From the NCBI RefSeq assembly GCF_003628125.1, contig NZ_RBZU01000009.1:62001-126000 (forward strand): 64,000 bases of DNA, read 5' to 3'. The DNA comes from Pararobbsia silviterrae (GTDB taxonomy: Bacteria > Pseudomonadota > Gammaproteobacteria > Burkholderiales > Burkholderiaceae). Positions 36,466 through 46,094 of this stretch are shown here, piece after piece (the stretch's first letter is position 1; the number at the start of each line of letters is the position of its first letter). The translations under genes and the position numbers were made by a program. The notes beneath the pieces are model-generated. The model saw only the letters and a program-made list of their open reading frames with translations. It did not search any database and was not told where the DNA came from.

Positions 36466-36735
36466 TCAGTTGTCGTCCGGGAGGTCGAGAATCAGCACGA
36501 TGGTCCAGTCGCCGCCGCCTTCATGGTGATATTGCCGCTCGGCGACGATGAACGGTTGTTGCTTGCCGCGCGGTCCGAGAAAGAGGATATCGCCCTCGGC
36601 GGGCAGGCATTCGATCGGCGGCAGGGCGAGCACGGGTTCGCGCTCGCCGTCCGGCCCTTTCGCCTTCGGCATCAGCTTTTCGATTTTGCGGCTCGCCGCG
36701 TCCGTCCATTCGATGTCGAATTGAATATTGCTCAC
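36466..36735 (-). CDS. Conserved hypothetical protein, 89 residues
   Basis: An 89-residue soluble protein (MSNIQFDIEWTDAASRKIEKLMPKAKG...ILFLGPRGKQQPFIVAERQYHHEGGGDWTIVLILDLPDD) with alternating strands and an acidic end. GAAGGAGCGAGTG precedes the start. No domain or catalytic motif is recognised. The balanced composition, unlike chance frames, argues for a real gene. Single gene next to a hairpin terminator of its neighbour. Confidence 0.7.
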   Translation of the reverse strand: MSNIQFDIEWTDAASRKIEKLMPKAKGPDGEREPVLALPPIECLPAEGDILFLGPRGKQQPFIVAERQYHHEGGGDWTIVLILDLPDDN

Positions 36736-36775
36736 ACTCGCTCCTTCTCTGCGCGCTATGACGGGATTCTATAAA

Positions 36776-36806
36776 GACAGAAGCCCGCGTGGAGCGGGCT
36801 TCTGTC
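36776..36806 (-). terminator. Terminator of the His-rich periplasmic protein gene
   Basis: Perfect 13-bp stem GACAGAAGCCCGC/GCGGGCTTCTGTC with a 5-base loop. On the minus strand it is followed by TTTAT. It ends the leftward gene at 36883-37113. Confidence 0.8.
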
Positions 36807-36882
36807 GAAGTGGGGCGCCGTGTCGTCCGACGGCGGGCGCGTCGGTCGCCGAGGCGGTCGGTCGAGTCGACCGGGCGCTATC

Positions 36883-37113
36883 TTACTCTGCCTTATCGCC
36901 CGCAGGCTTCTTGCCGTGGTGATGCTTGTGCGGGGGCGCTTCGCTCTTCATCGCGTTGGCCTTGTCCTGCGCGTCCTGCAAGGCCTGGGCGCGCGCCTCG
37001 ACGTCGGCCGCTTTCGCGGGGTCGGTACTGACCGTCACGCCGTCCGTTTGCGCGGCGGCGATGCTCGCGAGCGACATCAGGGAAACCGCCAACGCCATGC
37101 GCATTGTCTTCAT
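36883..37113 (-). CDS. Small periplasmic His/Lys-rich protein
   Basis: A 76-residue protein with a signal peptide (MKTMRMALAVSLMSLASIAAAQ) and a helical mature part (KAADVEARAQALQDAQDKANAMK) that ends in PPHKHHHGKKPAG, a possible metal-binding tail. GGAGG lies 7 bases before the ATG at 37113. The longer frame to 37203 lacks support. Function unknown. The 330-bp gap on its right (37114-37443) is AT-richer and holds only its likely promoter (a GATAAAAT near 37190 on the minus strand). Confidence 0.7.
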   Translation of the reverse strand: MKTMRMALAVSLMSLASIAAAQTDGVTVSTDPAKAADVEARAQALQDAQDKANAMKSEAPPHKHHHGKKPAGDKAE

Positions 37114-37443
37114 GATTGAACCTCCAGGCAAAGAGTTACAGAAGCAAACCGCTACGAAATGGCATTCGAAAGACAATTCCATTTTATCGACGCTCTCCGG
37201 CACTCCGCAGACCGCCTATTTTTGCTTACCATGGTTACAAGTTGTTACTAACCTCGGAAAAGTCGGGAGTTGCATTCGCGTGCAAATCGGTCGATACGAC
37301 ACTTTGCCTGCGAGATATGTCGGGCTTAAGATCACAGTTTGCCAGTCAGGTATGCCAAATCGGTCGGGTGCATGAATTGGCAGAATGGCGCTGTCCTCAT
37401 GACAAGTCGAATTGCGGCCTTGGGCCGGAACGCGGAGAGCGAA

Positions 37444-37746
37444 ATGAAGCATTCGAACGAGGCCGTGCTCGAGGCACTACGGCATGCACAGTACCGGCAG
37501 GTGCCGTGGCCGAAGCGGCCGAAGGTATTCGAGTTTTTGCGCGGCGCCGGGTTGCTCGAAACGATCCGCCAGCGCACGCCTGATGGCCCCGGATACCATG
37601 CCCCTGTCGATATCGCGGTGCTCACGGCGCGCGGCAAGGCTGAAATCGTCCGCCTCGAGCGCAGCGAACGCGCGCCGACGTGGTCGAATGAACGCGTGAA
37701 TTTGTATCTGGCGCCCGAGGATGCGATCAAGGCATCGGGTAATTAG
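37444..37746 (+). CDS. Conserved hypothetical protein, 100 residues
   Basis: A 100-residue protein (MKHSNEAVLEALRHAQYRQVPWPKRPKVFEFLRGAGLLETIRQ...VDIAVLTARGKAEIVRLERSERAPTW) that looks like a small winged-helix or DNA-associated fold, though I recognise no family. GGAG is 6 bases before ATG 37444, which is preferred over the in-frame start at 37339. It converges on the small secreted protein at 37921-38202. Confidence 0.6.
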   Translation: MKHSNEAVLEALRHAQYRQVPWPKRPKVFEFLRGAGLLETIRQRTPDGPGYHAPVDIAVLTARGKAEIVRLERSERAPTWSNERVNLYLAPEDAIKASGN

Positions 37747-37789
37747 CCGCGCGAACGCGGCTTCGCTGAAGCCCGATCTGAAGCCCGAT

Positions 37790-37820
37790 AAAAAAACGCC
37801 CGTATCCAGGGATACGGGCG
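37790..37820 (-). terminator. Intrinsic terminator on the minus strand
   Basis: Arms CGCCCGTATCC/GGATACGGGCG (11 bp, 2-base spacer) followed on the minus strand by seven T residues. It serves the small secreted protein gene to its right and may also act on the convergent gene. Confidence 0.85.
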
Positions 37821-37920
37821 ATACCGGGTAACACATGCCACGCTGTGGTCATGGCAAAGTGTCCGACACGCGCGAAGCGAAACAGGTTCCCGGACTTTTC
37901 GGAATATTTTCGAGATTGCT

Positions 37921-38202
37921 TTATTGGCGGCTCGACTTGCGTTCGGATTCGCGATGGTCTCGATCGTGATCGTGGCGGTCCTCGCGTGAATTGGCCGCGA
38001 TGTCGCCGCGCAAATTCCCCCTCGGCGCGGGCGGCGTGAAGGTCGAGCTCGCGGGCGGCGCACGATCGACCGGCAACGCGACCGGCGCGCCGTGCGCAGC
38101 CCAGATAGCCGATGCGGCCTGGCTGCGTGCCGGCGCCGCCATCAGAAACCCACCGAGTCCCAGAGCTGCGGCGCCGACGGCGAGCAGCGCTTTCGCGATC
38201 AT
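37921..38202 (-). CDS. Small secreted hypothetical protein, 93 residues
   Basis: A 93-residue protein with a signal peptide (MIAKALLAVGAAALGLGGFLMAAPARSQA) and a mature part that is Pro/Ala-rich, then highly charged (NSREDRHDHDRDHRESERKSSRQ). The ribosome-binding site is weak. Support comes from the signal peptide and the minus-strand terminator directly downstream. Function unknown. Confidence 0.5.
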   Translation of the reverse strand: MIAKALLAVGAAALGLGGFLMAAPARSQAASAIWAAHGAPVALPVDRAPPASSTFTPPAPRGNLRGDIAANSREDRHDHDRDHRESERKSSRQ

Positions 38203-38853
38203 GGAAACGTGTCGACGTGAATGCGGAGCATTCAGTCTACGGATTCGGATCGCGCGAGCTGTAAGTGTTCGTAAAGGAATGTTTATCGCCGTTTCGGGCG
38301 CTTGACGCGCGTCGGCGGTCGGCCGCGTCGGGCATCGCGGACCTTGCGAGGAGCGGCGTGCCGTACGAGCGTCTGTCCGCGCGCCGGTAACAGATCGCGG
38401 AGCGCGAGCGCTAAGCGTGTCGAAGGGCCGCGCGGCGCCGGAATGGGCGCGGGGGGCTTCGGATGGTCCGCGACCGAGTCGATGGTCATGGATTCGACGA
38501 GAGCGACCCAGGCGTCGCGGAATCGAATGTCGCGGACTCGACAGCGGCCGCATCGCCGCGTCGCCGCATCGGGAGGGATCGTGACCGGACGGCGCGCGAC
38601 AGTGTCGGCCGTCGGGCGCCGAGCGCGAAACGGTCGTCGGCAGCGCATCTTTGTCAGATCCGCGGACACCGCGGCAGCCGACCCCGCCGCCGCGTGGCGA
38701 ACCCGCGTGTCGTCGACGTTTCCGTCGCAGCATCGCCGGCTTCGCCGTTCGCCACGCGTGCCGTCCCTCGATGCGGCCGATGGATGCGGGCGTCAATGAG
38801 CGCGAGGCGCGGGGCGGTAGCCGGACCGCGCGCGCTCAGCCGACAGGATGTTC
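38203..38853. other. Gene-poor interval
   Basis: No confident gene. A minus-strand frame ending at 38283 could encode a 68-residue basic protein from ATG 38489 (MTIDSVADHPKPPAPIPAPR...) with an AT-hook-like RRGRPPTRVKR tail, but it has no ribosome-binding site and I do not call it. The region lies just downstream of the truncated transposase and may be decayed mobile DNA. Confidence 0.4.
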
Positions 38854-39255
38854 TCAGGCCAGTTTGACGGGCGCGCGCCACGATTCCGGGTTGGTCCAGA
38901 ACGCACCGCGCAAGCGGTCGCGCGCGGGCGGCGCCGGTTGTTTGTTGACCGTCGCGGCCGCGCGGCCGCGCAGGCTGATCTCGCGGCCGCAACTGCCGAG
39001 GCGTTTGACGATTTCGGCGAGCGTGCCGTCAGCTTGCCATTCGTCGAAGCGGCGGCGGCAGGTCGGCGGCGACGGATAGCGCCCGGGCAGCTTCGACCAG
39101 CCTTCGCCGGTGCACAACACCCAGAGCACGGCGTTGACGACCGAGCGGGCTTCGACGCGTGGACGACCGCGGCGTTCGCTACGCTTGGGCTCGTCACAGA
39201 ACAGCGCCTCGACCAGGGCCCATTCGTTGTCTTTCAAATCGTCGAATACCATCAT
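38854..39255 (-). CDS. IS5-family transposase N-terminal domain, truncated
   Basis: A 133-residue protein matching the N-terminal domain (DUF4096) of IS5-type transposases: DDLKDNEWALVEALF...RGRPRVEARSVVNAVLWVLCTGEGWSKLPGRYPSPPTCRRRFDEWQADGTLAEIV. The catalytic DDE domain is absent. The last 45 residues are unrelated and Arg/Ala/Pro-rich. Start: ATGATG after GAGGTGAAAC. No terminal inverted repeats were found. Either an IS remnant or a domesticated DNA-binding protein. Confidence 0.75.
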   Translation of the reverse strand: MMVFDDLKDNEWALVEALFCDEPKRSERRGRPRVEARSVVNAVLWVLCTGEGWSKLPGRYPSPPTCRRRFDEWQADGTLAEIVKRLGSCGREISLRGRAAATVNKQPAPPARDRLRGAFWTNPESWRAPVKLA

Positions 39256-39858
39256 GTTTCACCTCAGCAATGCAGACCCCAGTGTGTGCCCGCGCAATCG
39301 GCGGCGGGACGCGTGGACGCTTTCTCAACGTTGCGACCTTGTATTCCAACCCGCATGGCGAGTTGGCTTGGATGGCTAAAAGCGAATACCGTGCCAATCG
39401 CGTGCTGCAGCACAGCAAACGTCCGCCGTATAAGGCTTGCGCGCGATTTAAGGCCACCCCGCAGGGCGTCGAAAACGCAGGATTGGGGATCGGCGAAATC
39501 ACCGAAGTTGTGCATGCGAGGCGCGATCCGTGCCCGGTCGATCACGTGCGCGCACCAGATGGGCGTGCCGCATCCGCGCGCGATCGGCCGGGTTGCGGGT
39601 TTTTCGCCGCAATTCGTGCCGGTTGCGCACGCGCAAGCGTTCGCGCGCTCAGTCGACGTGCCGCGCGCGGGTTCGACGGGGCAAGAACCCGCCGGCGCGC
39701 ACCGGACGGTTGCCATACCTGCATGGCGCACCGCGCCGGTTCCGCGCGCGCCATGCCGATGCGTCGTCTTTGGGCGTGCGCGCTATGATGCGGCACGCAC
39801 ATCGAATGGGCCGGTCTATCGGCCTCATGCATCGGGCGCGAGGAGCGCGAACAACAAG
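39256..39858. other. Gene-free interval between transposase remnant and lysR gene
   Basis: No credible gene. It shows a sigma-54-like sequence on the minus strand at 39381-39396 (listed separately). The stretch 39480-39840 is GC-rich with many CpG-type words and no recognisable motif. Confidence 0.5.
39381..39396 (-). promoter_or_regulatory. Sigma-54-like promoter facing the transposase remnant
   Basis: Minus strand TGGCACGGTATTCGCT keeps GG and GC 10 bases apart and differs from the RpoN consensus at one position (TC instead of TT). The predicted start is about 115 bases before the transposase-like ATG at 39255. A chance match is possible. Confidence 0.4.
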
Positions 39859-40773
39859 ATGAACGTCACGCTGAGGCAATTGCGGGTTTTCATGGAGGTC
39901 GCGCGGCTGGCGAGTTTCAGCAAAGCCGGCCAGAAGATCGGCCTCACGCAGTCCGCCGTGAGTCGATCGATCCGCGAACTCGAAGACGAGCTCGGACTCA
40001 AGCTGCTCGACCGGACGACGCGCGAAGTCGTGCTGACCGAGGCCGGACTCAATCTCGTCGCCAGCGTATCGCGGCTGCTCGCCGAACTCGACGGCGCCTT
40101 GCGGGAGATTCGCGAGATCGGCGAACAGCGGCGCGGACGCGTCGTCGTCGCGGCGGCGCCGACGGTATCGGCCCGCGTGATGCCGCTCGCGGTCGCCCAA
40201 TGCAACGCGCAGCACCGGTATATCGCGCTGTCGTTGCGCGACGAGGTGCAATACGACGTGCTGCGCAAGGTCAAGTCGGGCGAGGTCGACTTCGGTGTCG
40301 TCATCGCGCCGCTGCTCGATCCGATCGCGGCCGATGGTCTCGTGCTCGAACCCGTCATGACGGATTCGTTCAGCGTCGTCTGCCGCGTCGACCATCCGCT
40401 CGCGTTCAGCGACGCGATCGGATGGGCGTCGCTGCAAGGCGAGCGGCTCGTGCTGCTCGATTCGGCGTCGGGCAGTCGTCCGCTGATCGAAAAGGTCTTC
40501 CGCGACCACGGCATCGAGCCCGTCGTCGTGCAGGAGATGGCTCATCCGGCGAGCGTGTTCGGCCTCGTCGATGCGGGCGTCGGCATTTCCGTGCTGCCGA
40601 ATCTGGCGTTGCCGCTGCCGGCCGGTCTTTCGCTCGTCGCCCGCCCGCTCGTGCCGACGGCCGAGCGCACGGTGGCGCTCGTGCGGCGCCGCGATCGCTC
40701 GCTGTCTCCGGCGGCCGACGCCGTCTGGCAAATCGTGCGCGACGTGCCCTTGCGGCTTGGGCAGGGCGTCTGA
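39859..40773 (+). CDS. LysR-family transcriptional regulator
   Basis: A 304-residue LysR regulator. The winged helix-turn-helix covers residues 1-60 (MNVTLRQLRVFMEVARLASFSKAGQKIGLTQSAVSRSIRELEDELG-type pattern). The C-terminal ligand domain (about 90-295) starts at RGRVVVAAAPTVSARVMP. A much longer open frame extends upstream to 38848 but has no family support. AGGAG lies 13 bases before ATG 39859. The effector and targets are unknown. The next gene on the strand, an aminotransferase, is separated by microsatellite repeats. Confidence 0.88.
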   Translation: MNVTLRQLRVFMEVARLASFSKAGQKIGLTQSAVSRSIRELEDELGLKLLDRTTREVVLTEAGLNLVASVSRLLAELDGALREIREIGEQRRGRVVVAAAPTVSARVMPLAVAQCNAQHRYIALSLRDEVQYDVLRKVKSGEVDFGVVIAPLLDPIAADGLVLEPVMTDSFSVVCRVDHPLAFSDAIGWASLQGERLVLLDSASGSRPLIEKVFRDHGIEPVVVQEMAHPASVFGLVDAGVGISVLPNLALPLPAGLSLVARPLVPTAERTVALVRRRDRSLSPAADAVWQIVRDVPLRLGQGV

Positions 40774-40788
40774 GCGCGGCCTACACTC

Positions 40789-40886
40789 GAAGCGGGAAGC
40801 GGGAAGCGGGAAGCGGGAAGCGGGAAGCGGGAAGCGGGAAGCGGGAAGCGGGAAGCGGGAAGCGGGAAGCCGAAAGCCGAAAGCCG
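40789..40886. repeat. Heptamer microsatellite GAAGCGG
   Basis: Eleven perfect tandem copies of GAAGCGG (40789-40865) followed by three diverged units (GAAGCCG, then AAAGCCG twice). It is intergenic, 16 bp after the lysR stop codon and upstream of the aminotransferase gene. A perfect array of this length is expected to slip during replication. Confidence 0.95.
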
Positions 40887-40940
40887 AAATCAGGTGGCGG
40901 ACCCTGGGCTTGCGTCTGACATTGGCACTGGCACGAGCAT

Positions 40941-40986
<46 letters not shown>

Positions 40987-41060
40987 TTGGGCGTGAGCAT
41001 GGATAGCGGGCGAGGAACGCCGATGCGCTGCTACCATCCGTTTTTTCGAGGGCAGGGAGC

Positions 41061-42278
41061 GTGGGTACGGAGATGGCGAGCGAGACTGTGTCGTGGGTGA
41101 CGGAAGCCGGACGCGGCGCGGCGGCGCCTTTTGCGCGAGAGGCCGTGCAGGCGTTGCGCGCGTCGAAGATTCGCGAGGTCGCGAATGCGGCGATGGGCTT
41201 GCCTGATGTGCTGCCGTTCTGGTTCGGCGAGTCCGATCAGCAAACGCCGCGCTTTATTCGCGATGCCGCGAGCGCCGCGTTGGCCGACGGCGCGACGTTC
41301 TATACGCACAATCTCGGTATTCCGGCGCTGCGCGGCGCGCTCGCCGAGTATGTGTCGGTGCTGCACGGCGCGACGTCGCCCGATCACGTGGCGGTGACGA
41401 GCGCCGGCGTCAATGCGCTGATGCTCGCATCGCAACTCGTGGTCGGCGCGGGAGATCGCGTCGTCGCGCTGACGCCGCTGTGGCCCAATCTGGTCGAGAT
41501 TCCGAAGATTCTCGGCGCGCGCGTCGAGACCGTGTCGCTGTCGTACGGGCCGAAGGGTTTCACGCTCGATCTCGAACGCTTTCTCGCGGTCTTGACGCCC
41601 GATACGCGCGCGGTGTTGATCAATTCGCCGAACAACCCGACCGGCTGGGTCATGTCGCGCGACGAGCAGCGCGCCGTGCTCGAGCATTGCCGGCGACACG
41701 GCATCTGGATCATCGCCGACGAGGTCTACGAGCGGCTCTATTTCGGCGCGGGGCGCACGGCGCCGTCGTTTCTTGATCTCGCGGGACGCGACGAGCGCGT
41801 AATCGCCGTCAATTCGTTCTCGAAAGCGTGGCTCATGACCGGCTGGCGGCTCGGGTGGATCGTCGCCCCCGACGCGCTGATGGACGATCTGAGCAAGCTC
41901 GTCGAGTACAACACGTCGTGCGCGCCCGAGTTCGTGCAGCGCGCGGGGATCGTCGCGGTGCGCGACGGGGCGGCCGTGACCGACGGCGTGGTCGCGCAAT
42001 TGCGCCAGTCGCGCGATCACCTCGTGCGCGCGCTCGGCGGATTGCCCGGCGTCGACGTCAAGCCGGGAGACGGCGCGATGTATCTGTTCTTCCGGCTCGA
42101 CGCGGCGCGCGACAGCCTCGCGCTGTGCCAGCGGCTCGTGCGCGAAGCGGGACTGGGCCTCGCGCCCGGCGTTGCGTTCGGCGCAGAGGGCGAGGGTTTC
42201 GTGCGCTGGTGTTACGCGTGCGGCACGGAACGGCTCGATGAAGGGGTGCGGCGGCTCGCGCAGTTTCTTGGGGTCTAG
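41061..42278 (+). CDS. Pyridoxal-phosphate aminotransferase, class I/II
   Basis: A 405-residue fold-type I aminotransferase. Landmarks are FWFGESDQQTPRFI (about 51-64), NLGIPALRGALAEYVS, NSPNNPTGWV (about 191-200), the DEVYERLYF segment (about 220-228) with PLP-contacting Asp and Tyr, and the PLP lysine in NSFSKAWLMTGWRLGW (about 253-268). Length is normal. GTG 41061 has GAGGG 8 bases upstream, and ATG 41073 is an alternative start. The substrate cannot be read from sequence; aspartate/aromatic or alanine-type are possible. Its promoter region contains the two microsatellites. Confidence 0.85.
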   Translation: MGTEMASETVSWVTEAGRGAAAPFAREAVQALRASKIREVANAAMGLPDVLPFWFGESDQQTPRFIRDAASAALADGATFYTHNLGIPALRGALAEYVSVLHGATSPDHVAVTSAGVNALMLASQLVVGAGDRVVALTPLWPNLVEIPKILGARVETVSLSYGPKGFTLDLERFLAVLTPDTRAVLINSPNNPTGWVMSRDEQRAVLEHCRRHGIWIIADEVYERLYFGAGRTAPSFLDLAGRDERVIAVNSFSKAWLMTGWRLGWIVAPDALMDDLSKLVEYNTSCAPEFVQRAGIVAVRDGAAVTDGVVAQLRQSRDHLVRALGGLPGVDVKPGDGAMYLFFRLDAARDSLALCQRLVREAGLGLAPGVAFGAEGEGFVRWCYACGTERLDEGVRRLAQFLGV

Positions 42279-42668
42279 GCGGCGGGCGGGCCCTTCGGAC
42301 GCGCCCGGCGTCCAATGGGGATTGACCGCGGGCATGACGCGCGGGCATTTACTGCGTGATTCTTTTTGCGTAAGATGCGGCGTTATCAGGCGACTCTCGT
42401 GTGTGCGCGTATGGGCCACGGTCGGAGTCTGCTGCCAAAGCAGCCGCAGATCGCGCTGCAATGGCTCGCCGGGTGTGTGGCACCTTGCGTCCGAGCGGTA
42501 GAGCCGGACGCCGACGGCAAGAAGTGATGCGGCCGATCGTTGACGATGCGTCGGCCTTCCCGAGATACGCTCCCGTGACTATGACCGATCACAATCGGAC
42601 GAGCGTTTCTCCCCATTCCAGTTTCTTTTGATCCCGTTCTGCTGACCGCTCAGGTCGGGACTAGCTGC
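42279..42668. other. Intergenic region upstream of scpB
   Basis: 390 bp without a credible gene. It presumably holds the scpB-rluB promoter, but I cannot point to clear boxes. No repeats or terminators are seen. Confidence 0.4.
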
Positions 42669-43778
42669 ATGAATACTCAAGAGGCAAGGATCGTCCTCGA
42701 GACTGCGTTGATCTGTGCACAGGAGCCGCTCAAGCTGGGCGAGCTGCGCAAATTGTTTGCCGAGCCCGTTTCGGCCGACACGGTGCGCGCCCTGCTCGAA
42801 GATCTGCGCGGCGAGTGGTCGGGACGAGGTGTCGAACTCGTGTCCCTCGCGAGCGGCTGGCGTTTTCAGAGCAAGCCCGCGATGCGCGTCTATCTGGATC
42901 GGCTGCATCCCGAAAAACCGCCGAAATACTCGCGCGCGGTGCTCGAGACGCTCGCGATCATTGCGTATCGCCAGCCGGTCACGCGCGGCGATATCGAAGA
43001 AATTCGCGGCGTCGCGGTCAGCACGCAGGTCATCAAGCAGCTCGAGGATCGCGACTGGATCGAAGTCATCGGGCATCGCGACGTGCCGGGCCGTCCGGCG
43101 CTTTACGCGACGACGCGTCATTTTCTCGACGATCTCGGTCTCAAGGCGCTCGACGAACTGCCTTCGCTCGTGACGCCGGATTCGGCGGTCCAGTCGGATC
43201 TGCTGGCGCAGCATGCGATCGCCTTCGAAGATCTGCCCGAAGACGAAATCGCCGAAAAGGTCGCGGCGGCCGTTGCGCAGGCAGCGAACGGACAGCGTGC
43301 CGCGGACGGCGCCGAGGGTGAGGCGATCGAAGCGCGTGAGGCGGGCCCCGCTCGCGATACGACGGTCGAGGCGGTTGCCGAAGCCAAGATTGAAACGAAA
43401 CTTGCCGAGGGCGCCGCCGGTTCCGAGGCAGCCGAAACGCCTGAGACGGCCTCGCATCTCGACGTGGCCGCCGACGCGACGACGGATACGGATAACGCGG
43501 CGATCGAGGTTGTCGAGGCGGCGCCCCCGCATCTCGGTGCGTCGGTCGAGGCGGCAACCGACGCGAACGACACAGACGGTAAAGACGGCGCGAGCGCGGC
43601 ATCCGGCACGGAAACGGCGTCGCATCCCGCCGCGCACGACATCACCCTGGCCGATGCCGACGCGCATCGGCCGCAAGAGCGCTTGCACACGGACGCGTCC
43701 TTCGCGACGGATCCGGGTCAGGACGAATCGAACGATCCACTGGCTGCGCGCCCCGACGAGATGCCGCGCGACGCCTGA
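42669..43778 (+). CDS. scpB: Segregation and condensation protein B
   Basis: A 369-residue ScpB, the winged-helix partner of ScpA and Smc in bacterial condensin. The conserved part is residues 1-185 ([26 protein letters not shown]...[62 protein letters not shown]). Residues 186-369 form a long acidic Ala/Glu/Asp-rich tail with no fold visible, roughly doubling the usual length. The scpA gene is not adjacent in the window. rluB follows, the usual beta-proteobacterial order. Confidence 0.9.
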   Translation: MNTQEARIVLETALICAQEPLKLGELRKLFAEPVSADTVRALLEDLRGEWSGRGVELVSLASGWRFQSKPAMRVYLDRLHPEKPPKYSRAVLETLAIIAYRQPVTRGDIEEIRGVAVSTQVIKQLEDRDWIEVIGHRDVPGRPALYATTRHFLDDLGLKALDELPSLVTPDSAVQSDLLAQHAIAFEDLPEDEIAEKVAAAVAQAANGQRAADGAEGEAIEAREAGPARDTTVEAVAEAKIETKLAEGAAGSEAAETPETASHLDVAADATTDTDNAAIEVVEAAPPHLGASVEAATDANDTDGKDGASAASGTETASHPAAHDITLADADAHRPQERLHTDASFATDPGQDESNDPLAARPDEMPRDA

Positions 43779-43844
43779 TCAAGACCAGGACGGCCGGTGT
43801 GCACCCGTATGGGGCGGCCCGGTCAAGACTCTCAGAGGTTTAGT

Positions 43845-46004
43845 TTGAAAGACGAACAATTCAACGATTCGCCCGAGTCGCGCGAAGAGCAGCCGAAGCC
43901 GGCCCGCGCGCGGACATCGCGCGCGAAGTCCGCCAAGGCTGCCGCCGCACCGGCTGCCGAGCATGCGGTCGCCGATGCGCCCGCCGCTCAGGCGCAGGCC
44001 GAATCGGCGTCGCCCGGCGCGGCCGACGGCGCTGAAGGCGCCGACGGCGCGGACGCGGGCGAACGGGGTACGCGCCGCGGTCTGCGTCGCGGTCCGCGCA
44101 GCTTGATCGCGCGTCGCCGAGCGGGCAAGGCGCGTGATGGCGACGAAAATCCGGATGTCGCCGAGCGCGCGCAAGCGCCCGCGTCGGAAGGCGACGATGG
44201 CGCACACGCGGATCGGTCCGGCGACGTGTCGGGCGCCGAGGCGCGCGCGAACCCGGAATCGGGCGACGCAGGCGCGCCGCGCGAAGGACGGGCGCGGCGC
44301 AGCGCGGCCCCGCGCCGCAAGCGCACGGCCGATGCCGCAGCCGATACGGCGAGCGCGACGACGACGGCAACGAGCGGCGACGCGGCATCCGGCGGTGATT
44401 CGGTTAACGTGGCCGAGTTCGACGGCGCGGAGCGCGCAGGCGACGCGGGTGCGACGACGGATACCCAGGCAGCCGGTACGGAAGGCCGGGCGCAGGGACG
44501 CCGGGGCCGACGCAATGACACGCGCAGTGAGGCGCCGCGCGCCGAGACGAACGGCGATCGCCAAGGCCGTCAGAACAACGGCCGCAATCGCAATCGCGCG
44601 CAAGGCGGCGCGAATGCGAAGCAAGGCGCACGCGGCGCGGACGGCAAGCGCGCGGGATCGGCCGACGCCAACGGGGCCGGAGAATCCGAAGATCTGTTCG
44701 CGTATGTGACGTCGCCCGCGTTCGACGCGGACAATAGCGGCGGCACGGGCGTGCGCGCACCGATGCTGCGCCGCGGCCGCAAGCCCGCCGACAAGCCCAA
44801 GCGCGTGCTGGCGGCCGACGACGACGCGCCGAAGCTCCACAAGGTGCTGGCCGAAGCCGGCATGGGGTCGCGCCGCGACATGGAAGAGCTGATCCTCGCG
44901 GGCCGCGTGTCCGTGAACGGCGAACCCGCGCATATCGGCCAGCGCATCATGCCGACCGACCAGGTCCGCATCAACGGCAAGCCCGTCAAGCGCAAGATCC
45001 AGAACAAGCCGCCCCGCGTGCTCATCTATCACAAGCCGACGGGCGAGATCGTCAGTCACTCCGATCCCGAGGGCCGGCCCTCGGTGTTCGACAAGCTGCC
45101 GACGATGAAGACGGCCAAATGGCTGGCGGTCGGGCGTCTCGACTTCAATACCGAAGGTCTGCTGATGCTCACGACTTCGGGCGACCTCGCGAACCGTTTC
45201 ATGCATCCGCGTTATAGCGTCGAGCGTGAATATGCGGTGCGCGTGATCGGCGAACTTGCGGAAGGCTCGCGCCAGAAGCTGCTGAGCGGCGTCGAACTCG
45301 ACGACGGCCCCGCGAATTTCCTGCGCATCGCGGATGGCGGCGGGGAAGGGACGAATCGCTGGTATCACGTCGCGTTGTCGGAAGGTCGCAATCGCGAAGT
45401 GCGGCGCATGTTCGAGGCGGTCGGTTTGACCGTGAGCCGGCTGATCCGCACGCGCCACGGTCCGGTGACGCTGCCGCGCGGGCTCAAGCGCGGGCGCTGG
45501 GAAGAGCTCGAGGACAACCAGGTCCGCGCGCTCATGAGCGCGGTCGGTCTGAAAGCGCCGGCCGAGGAGCGTGGCGGCAATGGGCGCGGCAACGCCCCGC
45601 AGCGCCGTCAACCCGATCCGATGCAAACCGCGCTCGGCTTCGCCGCCGAGCAACCGGGCGCCGGGCGATTCGGGCCGCGCGGACCGCGTCGCGCGCCGTC
45701 GCAGTTCACGGGTGTCTTTACGGGAACGCCGCGCAACACCGCGCATCTTCCCGACAATATCGGCAATCGTGCGCCGCGTAAGGGCGAGTCGGGTGGCGAT
45801 CGCGGCAATGCGGGCGGCTACGGCAACGCGAACGGCAACGTCGCGGGCGGCCGGGGCAACAGTCGCAACGGTCCGCGCGGCGCGCGCGGCAACGGCGGCG
45901 GAAATGGCGGCGGCGGTAACGCGGGTGGCAATGGCAATGGCGGCCAGTCGGGCGGTCAGGGCAACGGCCGCGGCGGTCAACGCAATCGCGGCCGCGGACG
46001 TTGA
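43845..46004 (+). CDS. rluB: 23S rRNA pseudouridine 2605 synthase (RluB), extended
   Basis: A pseudouridine synthase for 23S rRNA helix 90 region. Residues 1-325 are Ala/Arg/Asp/Gly-rich low complexity. The S4 RNA-binding domain starts near residue 329 ([21 protein letters not shown]). The catalytic aspartate is in [13 protein letters not shown] (about 431). Residues 570-719 are again low complexity, ending in Gly/Asn/Arg-rich repeats. Typical RluB has about 290 residues. I favour the TTG at 43845 because AGAGG lies 6 bases before it; GTG 43797 in frame is the alternative. Immediately downstream of scpB. Confidence 0.85.
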   Translation: MKDEQFNDSPESREEQPKPARARTSRAKSAKAAAAPAAEHAVADAPAAQAQAESASPGAADGAEGADGADAGERGTRRGLRRGPRSLIARRRAGKARDGDENPDVAERAQAPASEGDDGAHADRSGDVSGAEARANPESGDAGAPREGRARRSAAPRRKRTADAAADTASATTTATSGDAASGGDSVNVAEFDGAERAGDAGATTDTQAAGTEGRAQGRRGRRNDTRSEAPRAETNGDRQGRQNNGRNRNRAQGGANAKQGARGADGKRAGSADANGAGESEDLFAYVTSPAFDADNSGGTGVRAPMLRRGRKPADKPKRVLAADDDAPKLHKVLAEAGMGSRRDMEELILAGRVSVNGEPAHIGQRIMPTDQVRINGKPVKRKIQNKPPRVLIYHKPTGEIVSHSDPEGRPSVFDKLPTMKTAKWLAVGRLDFNTEGLLMLTTSGDLANRFMHPRYSVEREYAVRVIGELAEGSRQKLLSGVELDDGPANFLRIADGGGEGTNRWYHVALSEGRNREVRRMFEAVGLTVSRLIRTRHGPVTLPRGLKRGRWEELEDNQVRALMSAVGLKAPAEERGGNGRGNAPQRRQPDPMQTALGFAAEQPGAGRFGPRGPRRAPSQFTGVFTGTPRNTAHLPDNIGNRAPRKGESGGDRGNAGGYGNANGNVAGGRGNSRNGPRGARGNGGGNGGGGNAGGNGNGGQSGGQGNGRGGQRNRGRGR

Positions 46005-46059
46005 ACACCGCACTGCCCCTGGACGGGCCGCCGCGCGCGGCCCGCGCGCCAGGCGCAGT

Positions 46060-46088
46060 TTGCCAACGCATTGAATAAAGTGTAAAAT
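46060..46088 (+). promoter_or_regulatory. Sigma-70 promoter of the rimP-nusA-infB operon
   Basis: TTGCCA (46060-46065), 17-bp spacer, TAAAAT (46083-46088): four and five of six consensus bases with optimal spacing. Transcription should start near 46095. Confidence 0.8.
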
Positions 46089-46094
46089 CTCGAA

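Noticed and set aside
38283-38489. Small AT-hook-like protein
   Set aside because: No ribosome-binding site and strongly biased composition. Left as a note in the gene-poor interval only.
38848-39858. Long N-terminal extension of the LysR gene
   Set aside because: The LysR domain begins at 39859, and the upstream frame overlaps the transposase gene in antisense and has no family match.
40789-40886. CRISPR array
   Set aside because: The repeats are a 7-bp tandem with no spacers, i.e. a microsatellite.
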